Shown here one piece after another: positions 1 to 4,500 of a stretch of DNA of 6,172 nucleotides; position 1 is the first letter of the stretch, and the number at the start of each line of letters is the position of its first letter. Source of the stretch: Saprospiraceae bacterium (GTDB lineage Bacteria; Bacteroidota; Bacteroidia; Chitinophagales; Saprospiraceae); the NCBI GenBank assembly GCA_007128085.1, contig SKYC01000177.1, forward strand, positions 1 to 6,172, written 5' to 3'. The notes beneath the pieces were generated by a model. The model ran no database searches. It was not told the origin of the DNA and saw nothing but the letters and a program-made list of their open reading frames with translations. The position numbers were made by a program, and so were the translations under genes.

Positions 1-60
1 CTGTATTGCGGGATAAGTTGGGCTTACGGGGCTTTGATTTTCTGGGGGGTGCCTCTTGAC

Positions 61-182
61 TGCAAAGGTGCCTCATCTACGGCGCTTTTTCTCGGGATGA
101 CCTCTTGGTTTTGTAACGCCAGATATGCATCCATAAAAAGCCCCAGAGGCTGCGGTCCGTCAAACGATCTGTAGGCGGCATC
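61..182. repeat. Repeat modules P1 and Q1
   Basis: The stretch from 61 to about 137 matches 4001-4078 imperfectly; both contain AAGGTGCCTCATCTAC and later an AACGCC-A-AT--GCAT stretch. It runs directly into an AGCCCCAG...GTCAAAC segment (137-182) that matches 4079-4121, and more loosely 327-362 and 2589-2632. P followed by Q occurs in the same order at both places, so this is a genuine repeat unit and not chance similarity. P1 is 2 nt shorter than P2 near its middle, so an open frame through it is not conserved and I do not call a gene. Bases 1-60 show nothing I recognise. Confidence 0.75.
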
Positions 183-200
183 TTATTGGGCCACCAATAA
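183..200. repeat. Perfect 7-bp hairpin TTATTGG-GCCA-CCAATAA
   Basis: TTATTGG (183-189) and CCAATAA (194-200) are exact inverted repeats with a 4-nt loop. The hairpin lies just after repeat module Q1 and just before the palindrome at 205-218. It could be a weak terminator, but there is no clear T tract on either side. Function is not known. Confidence 0.5.
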
Positions 201-204
201 TTAT

Positions 205-218
205 ATGCGTTAACGCAT
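205..218. promoter_or_regulatory. Perfect 14-bp palindrome ATGCGTTAACGCAT
   Basis: The 14 bases read identically on both strands. It sits alone in an AT-rich gap (219-326) with no recognisable gene; the closest gene start is at 710. A palindrome of this size could be a dimeric regulator operator or a relic of an element end. No second copy is seen in the window, so the regulatory label is a guess. Confidence 0.3.
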
Positions 219-424
219 TGATTTCCTTTTCATCCCTTTTGTTAATCCTGTCCATCTTTCAATCTTTTAAATCCTGATCAGACAATTTAACTCTCACCCC
301 TCCCTAAAGTTCAACATCCCATCTATCAAGCCCCAGCGTCAGCATCCCGTTTATCGGGAGACTAAAGTTTAAATCTGTATTTTATTGCAATCCAATTTCC
401 CTCCCGCAAATCCATCCACCAACC

Positions 425-479
425 AGTTGCCGCGCCCCCCGCCAATGAATTGGGGGCACAGCAACTCGTTGGCGGGGGG
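425..479. repeat. R1 long inverted repeat with two exclusive pairings
   Basis: CCCCCCGCCAA (435-445) is an exact 11-bp inverted repeat of TTGGCGGGGGG (469-479), with a 23-nt loop. Inside and outside it, AGTTGC (425-430) pairs with GCAACT (461-466) and a C5 run (436-440) can pair with G5 (452-456). The two sets use the same bases, so only one can form at a time. In the matching place, copies R2 and R3 have an unrelated arm sequence (CCGGGTT/AACCCGG), so hairpin character is kept while sequence is not. Confidence 0.7.
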
Positions 480-535
480 ACGGATTTTTACCACCCACGG
501 CCAAATCTTCACCCCTATCACACACAAAGAATCCG

Positions 536-605
536 CCGGATCTCCAAGCACCCCGATGAATCCGCTATGCGGAAGGCTCTGCCTTATTCCACGGGGTAAA
601 TCCGG
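536..605. repeat. S1: three-way-junction-like fold
   Basis: ACCCCG (550-555) pairs with CGGGGT (592-597), and GAAT (558-561) with ATTC (586-589). These enclose two hairpins, TCCGC-TAT-GCGGA (561-573) and AAGGC-TCT-GCCTT (573-585). A further 6-bp stem CCGGAT (536-541) with ATCCGG (600-605) closes the whole unit across an asymmetric internal loop. Copies S2 (2781-2850) and S3 (3878-3925) keep the core fold. It could act as a folded RNA, a REP-like DNA element or a transcription end signal; the sequence does not decide. Confidence 0.7.
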
Positions 606-690
606 ATGGGAGAAGGGCGATTTGTTGGATTCTGAGGTAAAGGAAATGAAAATTGCATTTACAGATAACTACGAAAAGTGAAATCCAAAC

Positions 691-698
691 TATATTTG
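691..698 (+). promoter_or_regulatory. Candidate Bacteroidota -7 box (TATATTTG)
   Basis: TATATTTG matches TAnnTTTG exactly and lies 11 nt before the ATG at 710. No TTG/TTTG box is found about 20 nt upstream, and the implied leader is very short. This is therefore a weak call based on one box. Confidence 0.25.
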
Positions 699-709
699 AA
701 AGAAAAAAC

Positions 710-1273
710 ATGACTGAGAAAGTTTACCAAATACAAATAGTATTAGAAGGGATCAAACCTAAAATATGGAGAAGAATATTAATTGATTCTGATTTATTGT
801 TGGTGGATTTACATAGAATTATTCAAACAACAATGGGATGGACAAATTCACATCTTCATCTGTTCTCAGATGGTGTTGATACTTATTCACCAAGGGAATT
901 TCAAGTTGAATTAGCCAAAGATTCAAGGACGGTGAGATTGGATGAAATATTGAAAATGGAAAACTCTGAGATTTCTTATGAATATGATTTCGGTGATGGA
1001 TGGGAACACTCCATTATTCTTGAAAAAATATTACCTCCAGATAACCGGATTCAGATACCAAAATGTATAGCAGGTAACCGAAATTGTCCTCCTGAAGATT
1101 GTGGCGGAATTTGGGGGTATTCAGATATGCTCGATATTCTTAAACAGCCCGAACATGAAGAATTTGAAAGTTATATTGAATGGTTAGGAGGTGAATTTGA
1201 TCCCGAATACTTCAACAAGGATGAAATAAATAGAATGTTAATGGAAAAGGATTTTGGCTGTATTTGGCTATAA
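710..1273 (+). CDS. Plasmid pRiA4b ORF-3 family protein
   Basis: A 187-residue protein that matches the pRiA4b ORF-3 family (PF07929) by recall of its motifs. These are an N-terminal strand-rich YQIQIVLEGIKPKIWRRI (6-23), the acidic-aromatic YDFGDGWEH (92-100), a cysteine-bearing stretch with C119, C126 and C131 around PPEDCGG (127-133), and a C-terminal GGEFDPEYF (160-168). Length is normal for the family. Molecular function is unknown; members often sit on plasmids or near insertion sequences. I chose the ATG at 710 over an in-frame TTG at 653, because the family begins at the VYQIQI strand and 691-698 looks like a -7 promoter box. No signal peptide or membrane segment is seen. The gene stands alone between repeat block I and a decayed toxin-antitoxin locus, and its AT-rich composition differs sharply from the repeats. 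Confidence 0.85.
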   Translation: MTEKVYQIQIVLEGIKPKIWRRILIDSDLLLVDLHRIIQTTMGWTNSHLHLFSDGVDTYSPREFQVELAKDSRTVRLDEILKMENSEISYEYDFGDGWEHSIILEKILPPDNRIQIPKCIAGNRNCPPEDCGGIWGYSDMLDILKQPEHEEFESYIEWLGGEFDPEYFNKDEINRMLMEKDFGCIWL

Positions 1274-1323
1274 AGCAGAGATTAAAAAGCCAAGGTTTAT
1301 GATTGGAGGGGTGGCTTTCCAAA

Positions 1324-1354
1324 TTTTGCTGAAAAAATAAAAAATGTAAATTTG
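1324..1354 (+). promoter_or_regulatory. Bacteroidota-type promoter for the decayed toxin-antitoxin locus
   Basis: TTTTG (1324-1328), 18 nt spacer, TAAATTTG (1347-1354), which matches the Bacteroidota consensus TAnnTTTG exactly. Transcription would begin near 1361, about 9 nt before the ATG at 1370. This fits that ATG as the original antitoxin start. Confidence 0.45.
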
Positions 1355-1369
1355 TAAAAAGGCTTGATT

Positions 1370-1590
1370 ATGGTCATACAACTAAAAAATATCAACTGAT
1401 TGAGTGGATTACTCAAATCCGCGATACCAGGCTTTTGGACAAGCTCATGAAACTGGCCGAAGAAAATGATTGGTGGGATGATATCAGTCAGGCCGATAGA
1501 GATGCCATAAATGAAGGTTTACAAGACCTATCTGAGAACAGAGCTTATGACCACTCGGAAGTAAAAAAGCTCTATGAAAAGTATCTTTAA
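1370..1590 (+). pseudogene. Frameshifted antitoxin of a RelE/ParE-type pair
   Basis: A frame open from 1333 to the stop at 1588-1590 encodes TTKKYQLIEWITQI followed by RDTRLLDKLMKLAEENDWWD and, at the end, HSEVKKLYEKYL. This is the layout of small helical antitoxins that precede RelE/ParE toxins: an N-terminal helix, an acidic middle and a C-terminal helix that would wrap the toxin. The only well-placed ATG (1370-1372, just after a good promoter) is out of frame and hits a stop after nine codons. A 1-nt loss or 2-nt gain between 1373 and 1377 explains this. The first in-frame ATG is at 1447 and would remove the N-terminal third. Its 3' end overlaps the start of the toxin remnant at 1574 by 17 nt. 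The exact family is uncertain. Confidence 0.55.
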
Positions 1591-1687
1591 AGTTATATGG
1601 TCAAAAAGAGCAGTTACTGATTTTAAATCTATTGTTGTCAAGGCGTTAAAAAGTGTCCAGGGTCAACAAGGTTTATGGGATTTTTAG
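1574..1687 (+). pseudogene. Truncated RelE/ParE-like toxin (N-terminal remnant)
   Basis: A 37-codon frame starting ATG at 1574 begins MKSIFKVIWSKRAVTDFKSI, which has the look of a RelE/ParE N terminus: first beta strand, then a W-S-x-x-A-x-x-D-F helix. Such toxins act on ribosome-bound mRNA or on gyrase and are usually about 90-100 residues. Here the family-like sequence stops after about 21 residues and the frame ends at a TAG (1685-1687). The central and C-terminal strands with the active-site residues are missing, so it cannot be functional. The start lies inside the end of the antitoxin frame, the usual antitoxin-toxin coupling. Confidence 0.5.
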
Positions 1688-1691
1688 CTAA

Positions 1692-1848
1692 AAAAATGAT
1701 ATTAAGGTAGTGGGGCTGGATAATTGTGAAGTTTCAGAAACGCTACAGTTATGAGCAATAAGGAATTTACCGAGGCTTTGAACCAATTCATGATGAAAAA
1801 ATGTTAGCTTCGTATAAGAAACTATTTGATGTATTGAGTAATAACTAA
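1692..1848 (+). pseudogene. Degraded coding remnant in three frames, family not recognised
   Basis: Three short protein-like stretches follow one another in successive frames. They are NDIKVVGLDNCEVSETLQL ending at a TGA (1752-1754), MSNKEFTEALNQFM from 1751, and YRGFEPIHDEKMLASYKKLF running to the TAA at 1846-1848. Two small indels would join them into one C-terminal protein fragment. I do not recognise the family. The last stop lies 9 nt before the ATG of the UPF0175 gene, so it may be the tail of an upstream gene, or debris of the toxin-antitoxin locus. It could also be chance. Confidence 0.3.
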
Positions 1849-1857
1849 TAACTGACA

Positions 1858-2088
1858 ATGAAAACGTTAACGATAAAGATACCTGAGGAAGTTGAACTTC
1901 AGAAAGCCAAAATGATCATAGCAGCATCGTTATTTGAACAAGGGATACTATCATCCGGACAGGCTGCCGAATTAGTTGGAAAAACAAGAAGACAGTTTTT
2001 AGAAGAAGTTGGAAAATACGGAGTATCTGTCTTTGGAGAGAATGCGGAAGATCTTAAAAAAATCGGCAATATTGACATTGAGGTGTAA
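1858..2088 (+). CDS. UPF0175 family antitoxin
   Basis: A 76-residue protein with the UPF0175 (PF03683) signature. It has a short N-terminal strand MKTLTIKIPEEVE, then a helix IAASLFEQGILSSGQAAELV (21-40) that leads into a helix-turn-helix-like GKTRRQFLEEVGKYGVSVFG (41-60), and an acidic tail. It is full length. Members are predicted antitoxins with a DNA-binding fold and commonly pair with DUF3368 PIN-like nucleases, as here. Its stop codon (2086-2088) shares one base with the start of the next gene (2088), so translation is coupled and antitoxin comes first. No SD sequence or clear promoter box is visible in the 60 nt upstream, which hold the end of a degraded frame. Autorepression is expected from the family and is not shown by the sequence. 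Confidence 0.88.
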   Translation: MKTLTIKIPEEVELQKAKMIIAASLFEQGILSSGQAAELVGKTRRQFLEEVGKYGVSVFGENAEDLKKIGNIDIEV

Positions 2089-2543
2089 TGAAAACTATTA
2101 TTGCAGATACAAGTTGTCTGATCGTTTACGATAAAATTGGTCAATTGGAAATTCTCCGGCAAACACTTCCAAATTTGATCGTTACTAAGGAAGTAGAAGT
2201 AGAATTCGGGGTCTTGCCAGATTGGGTGAGGATCAAAGAGCTTAAAGACCGCGGGGATTATTTTAAATTGTTAAGAAATTTAGGAAAAGGGGAAGCCAGT
2301 TCAATTTCATTGGCATTAGAATTAGATAATAGTCTTCTGATAATGGATGAGAAAAAAGGAAGAAAAGTTGCTCAGAAGTTGAGGATAGAAACAATTGGAT
2401 CACTAGGGGTATTAATGAAAGCTAAAGAAAAAAAGATAATTAAATCGGTTGGTGCGATCTTAAACTTAATCGATGGAACAGACTTCCGACTTTCCCGTGC
2501 TATCCGAGAAGAAATATTGAAGGAATCGGGAGAGCTTAAATAA
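2088..2543 (+). CDS. DUF3368 PIN-like toxin nuclease
   Basis: A 151-residue protein matching DUF3368 (PF11848), a PIN-domain relative of VapC toxins that is predicted to cut RNA with bound Mg2+ or Mn2+. Acidic residues fall where PIN domains need them: D7 in IIADTSCLI, E69 in LGKGEASSISLALE (65-78), and D87 in LLIMDEKKGRKVA (83-95). The downstream IETIGSLGVLMKAKEK (100-115) is the typical T-x-G-x-L-G segment of this family. E37 and E39 in KEVEVEF may complete the site. Length is normal and the frame is intact, so the toxin is probably functional. The start overlaps the antitoxin stop as TAATG. RNA cleavage is inferred from the PIN fold. Confidence 0.88.
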   Translation: MKTIIADTSCLIVYDKIGQLEILRQTLPNLIVTKEVEVEFGVLPDWVRIKELKDRGDYFKLLRNLGKGEASSISLALELDNSLLIMDEKKGRKVAQKLRIETIGSLGVLMKAKEKKIIKSVGAILNLIDGTDFRLSRAIREEILKESGELK

Positions 2544-2588
2544 GAATCCCACCATAAAGCTACCCCCCCCTAATACGACTATTAAAAA

Positions 2589-2854
2589 TAAGCCCCAGCG
2601 GCAGCGTCCCATCATACCTACGGGAGGCGACACATTCCCTCCCGCAAATCCACCGGGTTGGCAAAACCCGGCCACGCTGTAGCGTGCTAAACTCCTTCTC
2701 GCCACCCTCCAAATGACTCCTTTTTTAATTAAAGTAAACTCCCATGTATATTTCACCCCTCACACCCCACAAAAAATCCGCCGGATCTCCAAGCACCCCG
2801 AGGAATCCGCTTTGCGGAAGGCTCTGCCTTATTCCACGGGGTAAATCCGGATGG
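2589..2854. repeat. Composite repeat block II (modules Q3-R2-T2-S2)
   Basis: Q3 (2589-2632) matches 4079-4121. R2 (2637-2692) is identical over 56 bases to 3824-3879 and holds two hairpins, CCGGGTT-GGCAA-AACCCGG (2653-2671) and CACGCT-GT-AGCGTG (2673-2686). A 17-base TCCTTCTCGCCACCCTC (2693-2709) also recurs at 3930-3946. T2 (2749-2774) is short. S2 (2775-2854) matches S1 at 78 of 80 bases. From 2710 to 2748 I see only AT-rich sequence. The block lies directly downstream of the DUF3368 gene, after a C8 run at 2563-2570. Confidence 0.85.
2781..2850. repeat. S2: three-way-junction-like fold
   Basis: The outer stem pairs 2795-2806 with 2831-2842 (ACCCCG-A-GGAAT against ATTCC-A-CGGGGT), with one A-A mismatch. 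It encloses TCCGC-TTT-GCGGA (2806-2818) and AAGGC-TCT-GCCTT (2818-2830). CCGGAT (2781-2786) and ATCCGG (2845-2850) give a further closing stem. Compared with S1, G2802 now pairs with C2835 where S1 has a T-C mismatch. The other difference from S1 lies in a hairpin loop. Confidence 0.7.
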
Positions 2855-2969
2855 ATTTTTAAAACCAGTACTCAAGACATATCCACCACCACATCATCAA
2901 CAAAGTATGATACCGTCAAAACTCTTATTTTATAATTTTTTCTATATATTTACCCTGCAAGCAGCTGAG

Positions 2970-2991
2970 GGAAGAAGGGCAATTTGCTTAT
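2970..2991. repeat. Repeat module U2
   Basis: AGAAGGGCAATTTGCT (2973-2988) matches AGAAGGGCGATTTGTT (611-626) at 14 of 16 bases. In block I this directly follows S1. Here it is about 118 nt beyond S2, as if sequence had been inserted between S2 and U2. The intervening 2855-2969 is AT-rich and shows no gene I can support. Confidence 0.4.
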
Positions 2992-3073
2992 TTATTTAAT
3001 TTAGGTATCTTTAAAACCAACCGGAGAAAAGAACAGAAGAGTCCAATAATGTGTTTGATAAAAAAAAATAATA

Positions 3074-3253
3074 ATGGAAATTAAAGAAGAGATCGTTCAT
3101 ATTGTCAATAAGTTGCCCGAGGAAGTCTTGAGTGAGCTTTTGCAATATCTTCGGCAAGTGGAGAAGTCCACCGAAGATAAAGTACTTCTTTCCCAGAAAT
3201 TAAAGACTATTTTAATTGAAGATCGTGAGTTACTGGAAAAGTTAGCTAAATGA
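3074..3253 (+). CDS. Small antitoxin candidate upstream of a Doc-type toxin
   Basis: A 59-residue, fully helical and highly charged protein beginning MEIKEEIVHIVNKLPEEVLS, continuing with a leucine-rich stretch (ELLQYLRQVEKS) and ending ELLEKLAK. I do not assign a named family, but small proteins of this kind commonly precede death-on-curing (Doc/Fic) toxins. Its TGA (3251-3253) overlaps the ATG of the Doc gene (3250-3252) by four bases as ATGA, the classic antitoxin-toxin coupling. The frame is intact although its toxin is broken, so it may be an orphan antitoxin that still expresses. It is preceded by an A-rich leader (3060-3073) typical of Bacteroidota starts. It is shorter than 60 codons and easy to miss in annotation. 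Confidence 0.65.
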   Translation: MEIKEEIVHIVNKLPEEVLSELLQYLRQVEKSTEDKVLLSQKLKTILIEDRELLEKLAK

Positions 3254-3789
3254 TAAACTACCAGGAGGTTCTCGAAATACACCGTATTTTAATAATAAAA
3301 TTTGGAGGGGCACAAGGTGTAAGAGATACAAGTGGTCTAAAAGCAGATATTGAACGACCTTTTAGTGGTTTTGGCGAAACTGAGTTTTATCCATCTCCCG
3401 AAGAAAAGGCAGCTGCCATTTTAGTGTCATGTTAAGCATACTTTAGCCGGCCCAAGTCTTGATCTTTCACCCTTTTTCCGCGTTGAAAAAGTCTTACGTA
3501 GCTATTGCTATGCTGCGATTTTCCGCCTTGAAAAAGAATAAAATTCCAGCGACTTAACCGACACAGTGCACTTAAAATGACACTCGAAAGTATTGTCAAA
3601 AATCACCCTTTCATAGACGGAAACAAAAGAACAGGCTATGTATTGATGCGTTTGATGCTAATGAAATTTAACAAGGACGTACAAGCAACTCAAAATGAAA
3701 AGTATGAATTTATTATCGCCGTAGCATCAGGGCAGTTAGACTTTAACGGAATCGCAATCTGGATAAACCGACGAGTTAAGACCTTATAG
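3250..3789 (+). pseudogene. doc: Doc/Fic toxin gene split by a small inserted element
   Basis: Codons from 3250 to 3423 encode the N-terminal 58 residues of a death-on-curing toxin (HRILIIKFGGAQGVRDTSGL, then RPFSGFGETEFYPSPEEKAA). Codons from 3586 to 3786 encode the remaining 67, starting ESIVKNHPFIDGNKRTGY with the Fic active-site motif HPFIDGNKR (HxFx[DE]GNxxR). Fic/Doc enzymes modify target proteins; the founding Doc phosphorylates EF-Tu. Both halves are in the same frame. Leaving out 162 bp (3424-3585) restores a continuous protein of about 125 residues, the normal Doc length, reading ...KAAAIL-ESIVKNHPF. As it stands, translation from 3250 stops at 3433-3435. The C-terminal half has an ATG at 3577 supplied by the inserted element, but it would lack the N-terminal helices. 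Confidence 0.85.
3424..3583. mobile_element. 160-bp MITE-like element inside doc
   Basis: The ends are inverted repeats: GTGTCATGTTAAG from 3424 inward, and GTGTCATTTTAAG on the other strand from 3583 inward, 12 of 13 identical. Weaker matching (ACT, CGG, AAGTC) continues to about 35 bp. It has no transposase frame, so it would be a non-autonomous element or the collapsed remnant of an insertion sequence. Inside, an 18-bp direct repeat TTTTCCGC[G/C]TTGAAAAAG lies at 3474-3491 and 3519-3536, with an imperfect CGTAGC-TATT-GCTATG hairpin between them. No clear target duplication is visible; TA before and TC after is the best candidate and would need one mutation. The parent transposon family is not recognised. 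Confidence 0.75.
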
Positions 3790-3821
3790 GAGCAAAGCCT
3801 GAAACAAATTATCACGCTGAT

Positions 3822-4121
3822 TCCCCTCCCGCAAATCCACCGGGTTGGCAAAACCCGGCCACGCTGTAGCGTGCTAAACCCGGTGGAATTCACTTCGTGA
3901 AAGGCATCGCCTTATTCTACTGGGTAAACTCCTTCTCGCCACCCTCGGTCAAATCTTCACCACCACCACCCACAACAAGCAATCCGCCGGATCTCCAAGC
4001 TACAAAGGTGCCTCATCTACAGCGCTTTTCTTCACGCGGTGCTTCTTGATTTTGCAACGCCAAATTTGCATACACAATAAGCCCCAGTGGCCGCGTCCCG
4101 TCAAACCTACGGGAGGCGACA
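3822..4121. repeat. Composite repeat block III (R3-S3-T3-P2-Q4)
   Basis: R3 (3824-3879) is identical to R2. S3 (3878-3929) follows directly. Next come TCCTTCTCGCCACCCTC (3930-3946) and T3 with CAAATCTTCACC and a short CAC run. The left end of an S unit (AATCCGCCGGATCTCCAAGC, 3981-4000) is then joined to P2 (4001-4078) in place of the rest of S, followed by Q4 (4079-4121) with CCCGT...ACGGG. The block fills the gap between the broken doc gene and the end of the minus-strand Panacea operon. Bases 3790-3821 and 4122-4155 show nothing I recognise. Confidence 0.85.
3878..3925. repeat. S3: diverged copy of the junction fold with compensatory changes
   Basis: ACCCGGTGGAAT (3878-3889) pairs with ATTCTACTGGGT (3914-3925) over 12 positions with two G-T wobbles. 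It encloses TTCAC-TTC-GTGAA (3889-3901) and AAGGC-ATC-GCCTT (3901-3913). In the first hairpin, two C-G or G-C pairs of S1/S2 have become T-A or A-T on both sides, keeping the stem. In the second hairpin only the loop differs. The unit is bounded by TAAAC at 3875-3879 and 3925-3929. Confidence 0.75.
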
Positions 4122-4155
4122 ACATTGTAACCTTAAATCTCTGGATTACCCTGTA

Positions 4156-4500
4156 CTATTTAAAATTTCCCAAAATCCTCTGTCTATCTTCATTTTCCTT
4201 TTCATTCTTGTGATACAATTGAATGAATGTGATTTTTTGTTCGTCGGGAAAGTGAGCATATATTAATCTCAGGCCTGAATTTACTCCTCTCCCTTTTAAC
4301 GCTCGGCACGCTATTTTCTTTACCTTGATGATACGCGTTTCTAAACCCAAATTAGCCACGCGAAAGCTAAACGGAGGCCTTTCATCGGGGGTGACTTCCA
4401 GCACTTGTTTAAGGACGGCTAAGTCATCCTTAAGCGTTCTGTATTTTTTTAAAAGTCGTTTTAAATCTTTTTTAAATAATAGAATTTCATCAAAGGTCAT
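4156..4500 (-). CDS. RelE/ParE-fold toxin paired with Panacea antitoxin
   Basis: A 114-residue basic protein. It has an N-terminal helical region FKKDLKRLLKKYRTLKDDLA (9-28), a linker, then strands and a conserved-looking core KKIACRALKGRGVNSGLRLI (61-80). It ends in a terminal strand ITFIQLYHKNEKENEDRQRI (90-109). This is the layout of the RelE/ParE superfamily (K-G-R-x-x-S-G-x-R-L-I-Y ... I-x-L-Y-x-K). Its target is not readable from the sequence; mRNA cleavage on the ribosome is the usual activity of RelE-like members. The start ATG (4500-4498) overlaps the antitoxin stop by four bases (ATGA), so it is the second gene of a two-gene operon. The frame is intact and of ordinary length. No convincing terminator follows the stop; transcription would run towards repeat block III. 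Confidence 0.72.
   Translation of the reverse strand: MTFDEILLFKKDLKRLLKKYRTLKDDLAVLKQVLEVTPDERPPFSFRVANLGLETRIIKVKKIACRALKGRGVNSGLRLIYAHFPDEQKITFIQLYHKNEKENEDRQRILGNFK

Larger units (their letters stand above)
327..626. repeat. Composite repeat block I (modules Q2-R1-T1-S1-U1)
   Basis: The modules in order are as follows. Q2 (327-362) has AGCCCCAGCG and a CCCG...CGGG hairpin. R1 (398-480) starts TTCCCTCCCGCAAATCC. T1 (491-529) contains CAAATCTTCACC. S1 (530-609) matches 2775-2854 at 78 of 80 bases. U1 (611-626) matches 2973-2988 at 14 of 16 bases. The block is GC-richer than the adjacent genes and fills the gap before the gene at 710. Long open frames through S1 (385-681) and S2 (2744-2935) give similar peptides only because the DNA is a repeat, so I do not call them genes. 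Confidence 0.85.

Noticed and set aside
1..171. Forward frame open from the left edge to a stop at 169-171
   Set aside because: It runs through repeat modules P1 and Q1, shows no protein family features, and module P has a 2-nt length difference in the other copy, so the frame is not conserved.
385..681. 98-codon forward frame through repeat block I, similar to the 63-codon frame at 2744-2935
   Set aside because: The similarity is confined to the S repeat, which is conserved as DNA with a stem-loop fold. The flanking peptides are unrelated and S3 does not keep the frame.
1286..1318. AAAGCCA...TGGCTTT inverted repeat after the pRiA4b-like gene as a terminator
   Set aside because: The 7-bp stem has a 19-nt loop and no T tract follows, so it is too weak to call.
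2563..2570. C8 run as a phase-variation tract
   Set aside because: It lies after the stop of the DUF3368 gene and before a repeat, not in a gene or promoter that I can identify.
2571..2580. TAATACGACT, identical to the first ten bases of the T7 promoter
   Set aside because: The match ends after ten bases and the essential initiation part is missing; most likely chance.
4005..4073. Minus-strand 23-codon frame in P2 starting MQIWRCKIKKHRVKKS
   Set aside because: It looks tempting because it is basic, but copy P1 is frameshifted relative to it and no ribosome binding or promoter signal stands out.
327..4121. Repeats read as a CRISPR array or integron attC sites
   Set aside because: Spacing is irregular, there are no equal-length spacers, no cas or integrase gene is present, and the modules differ in length and order.
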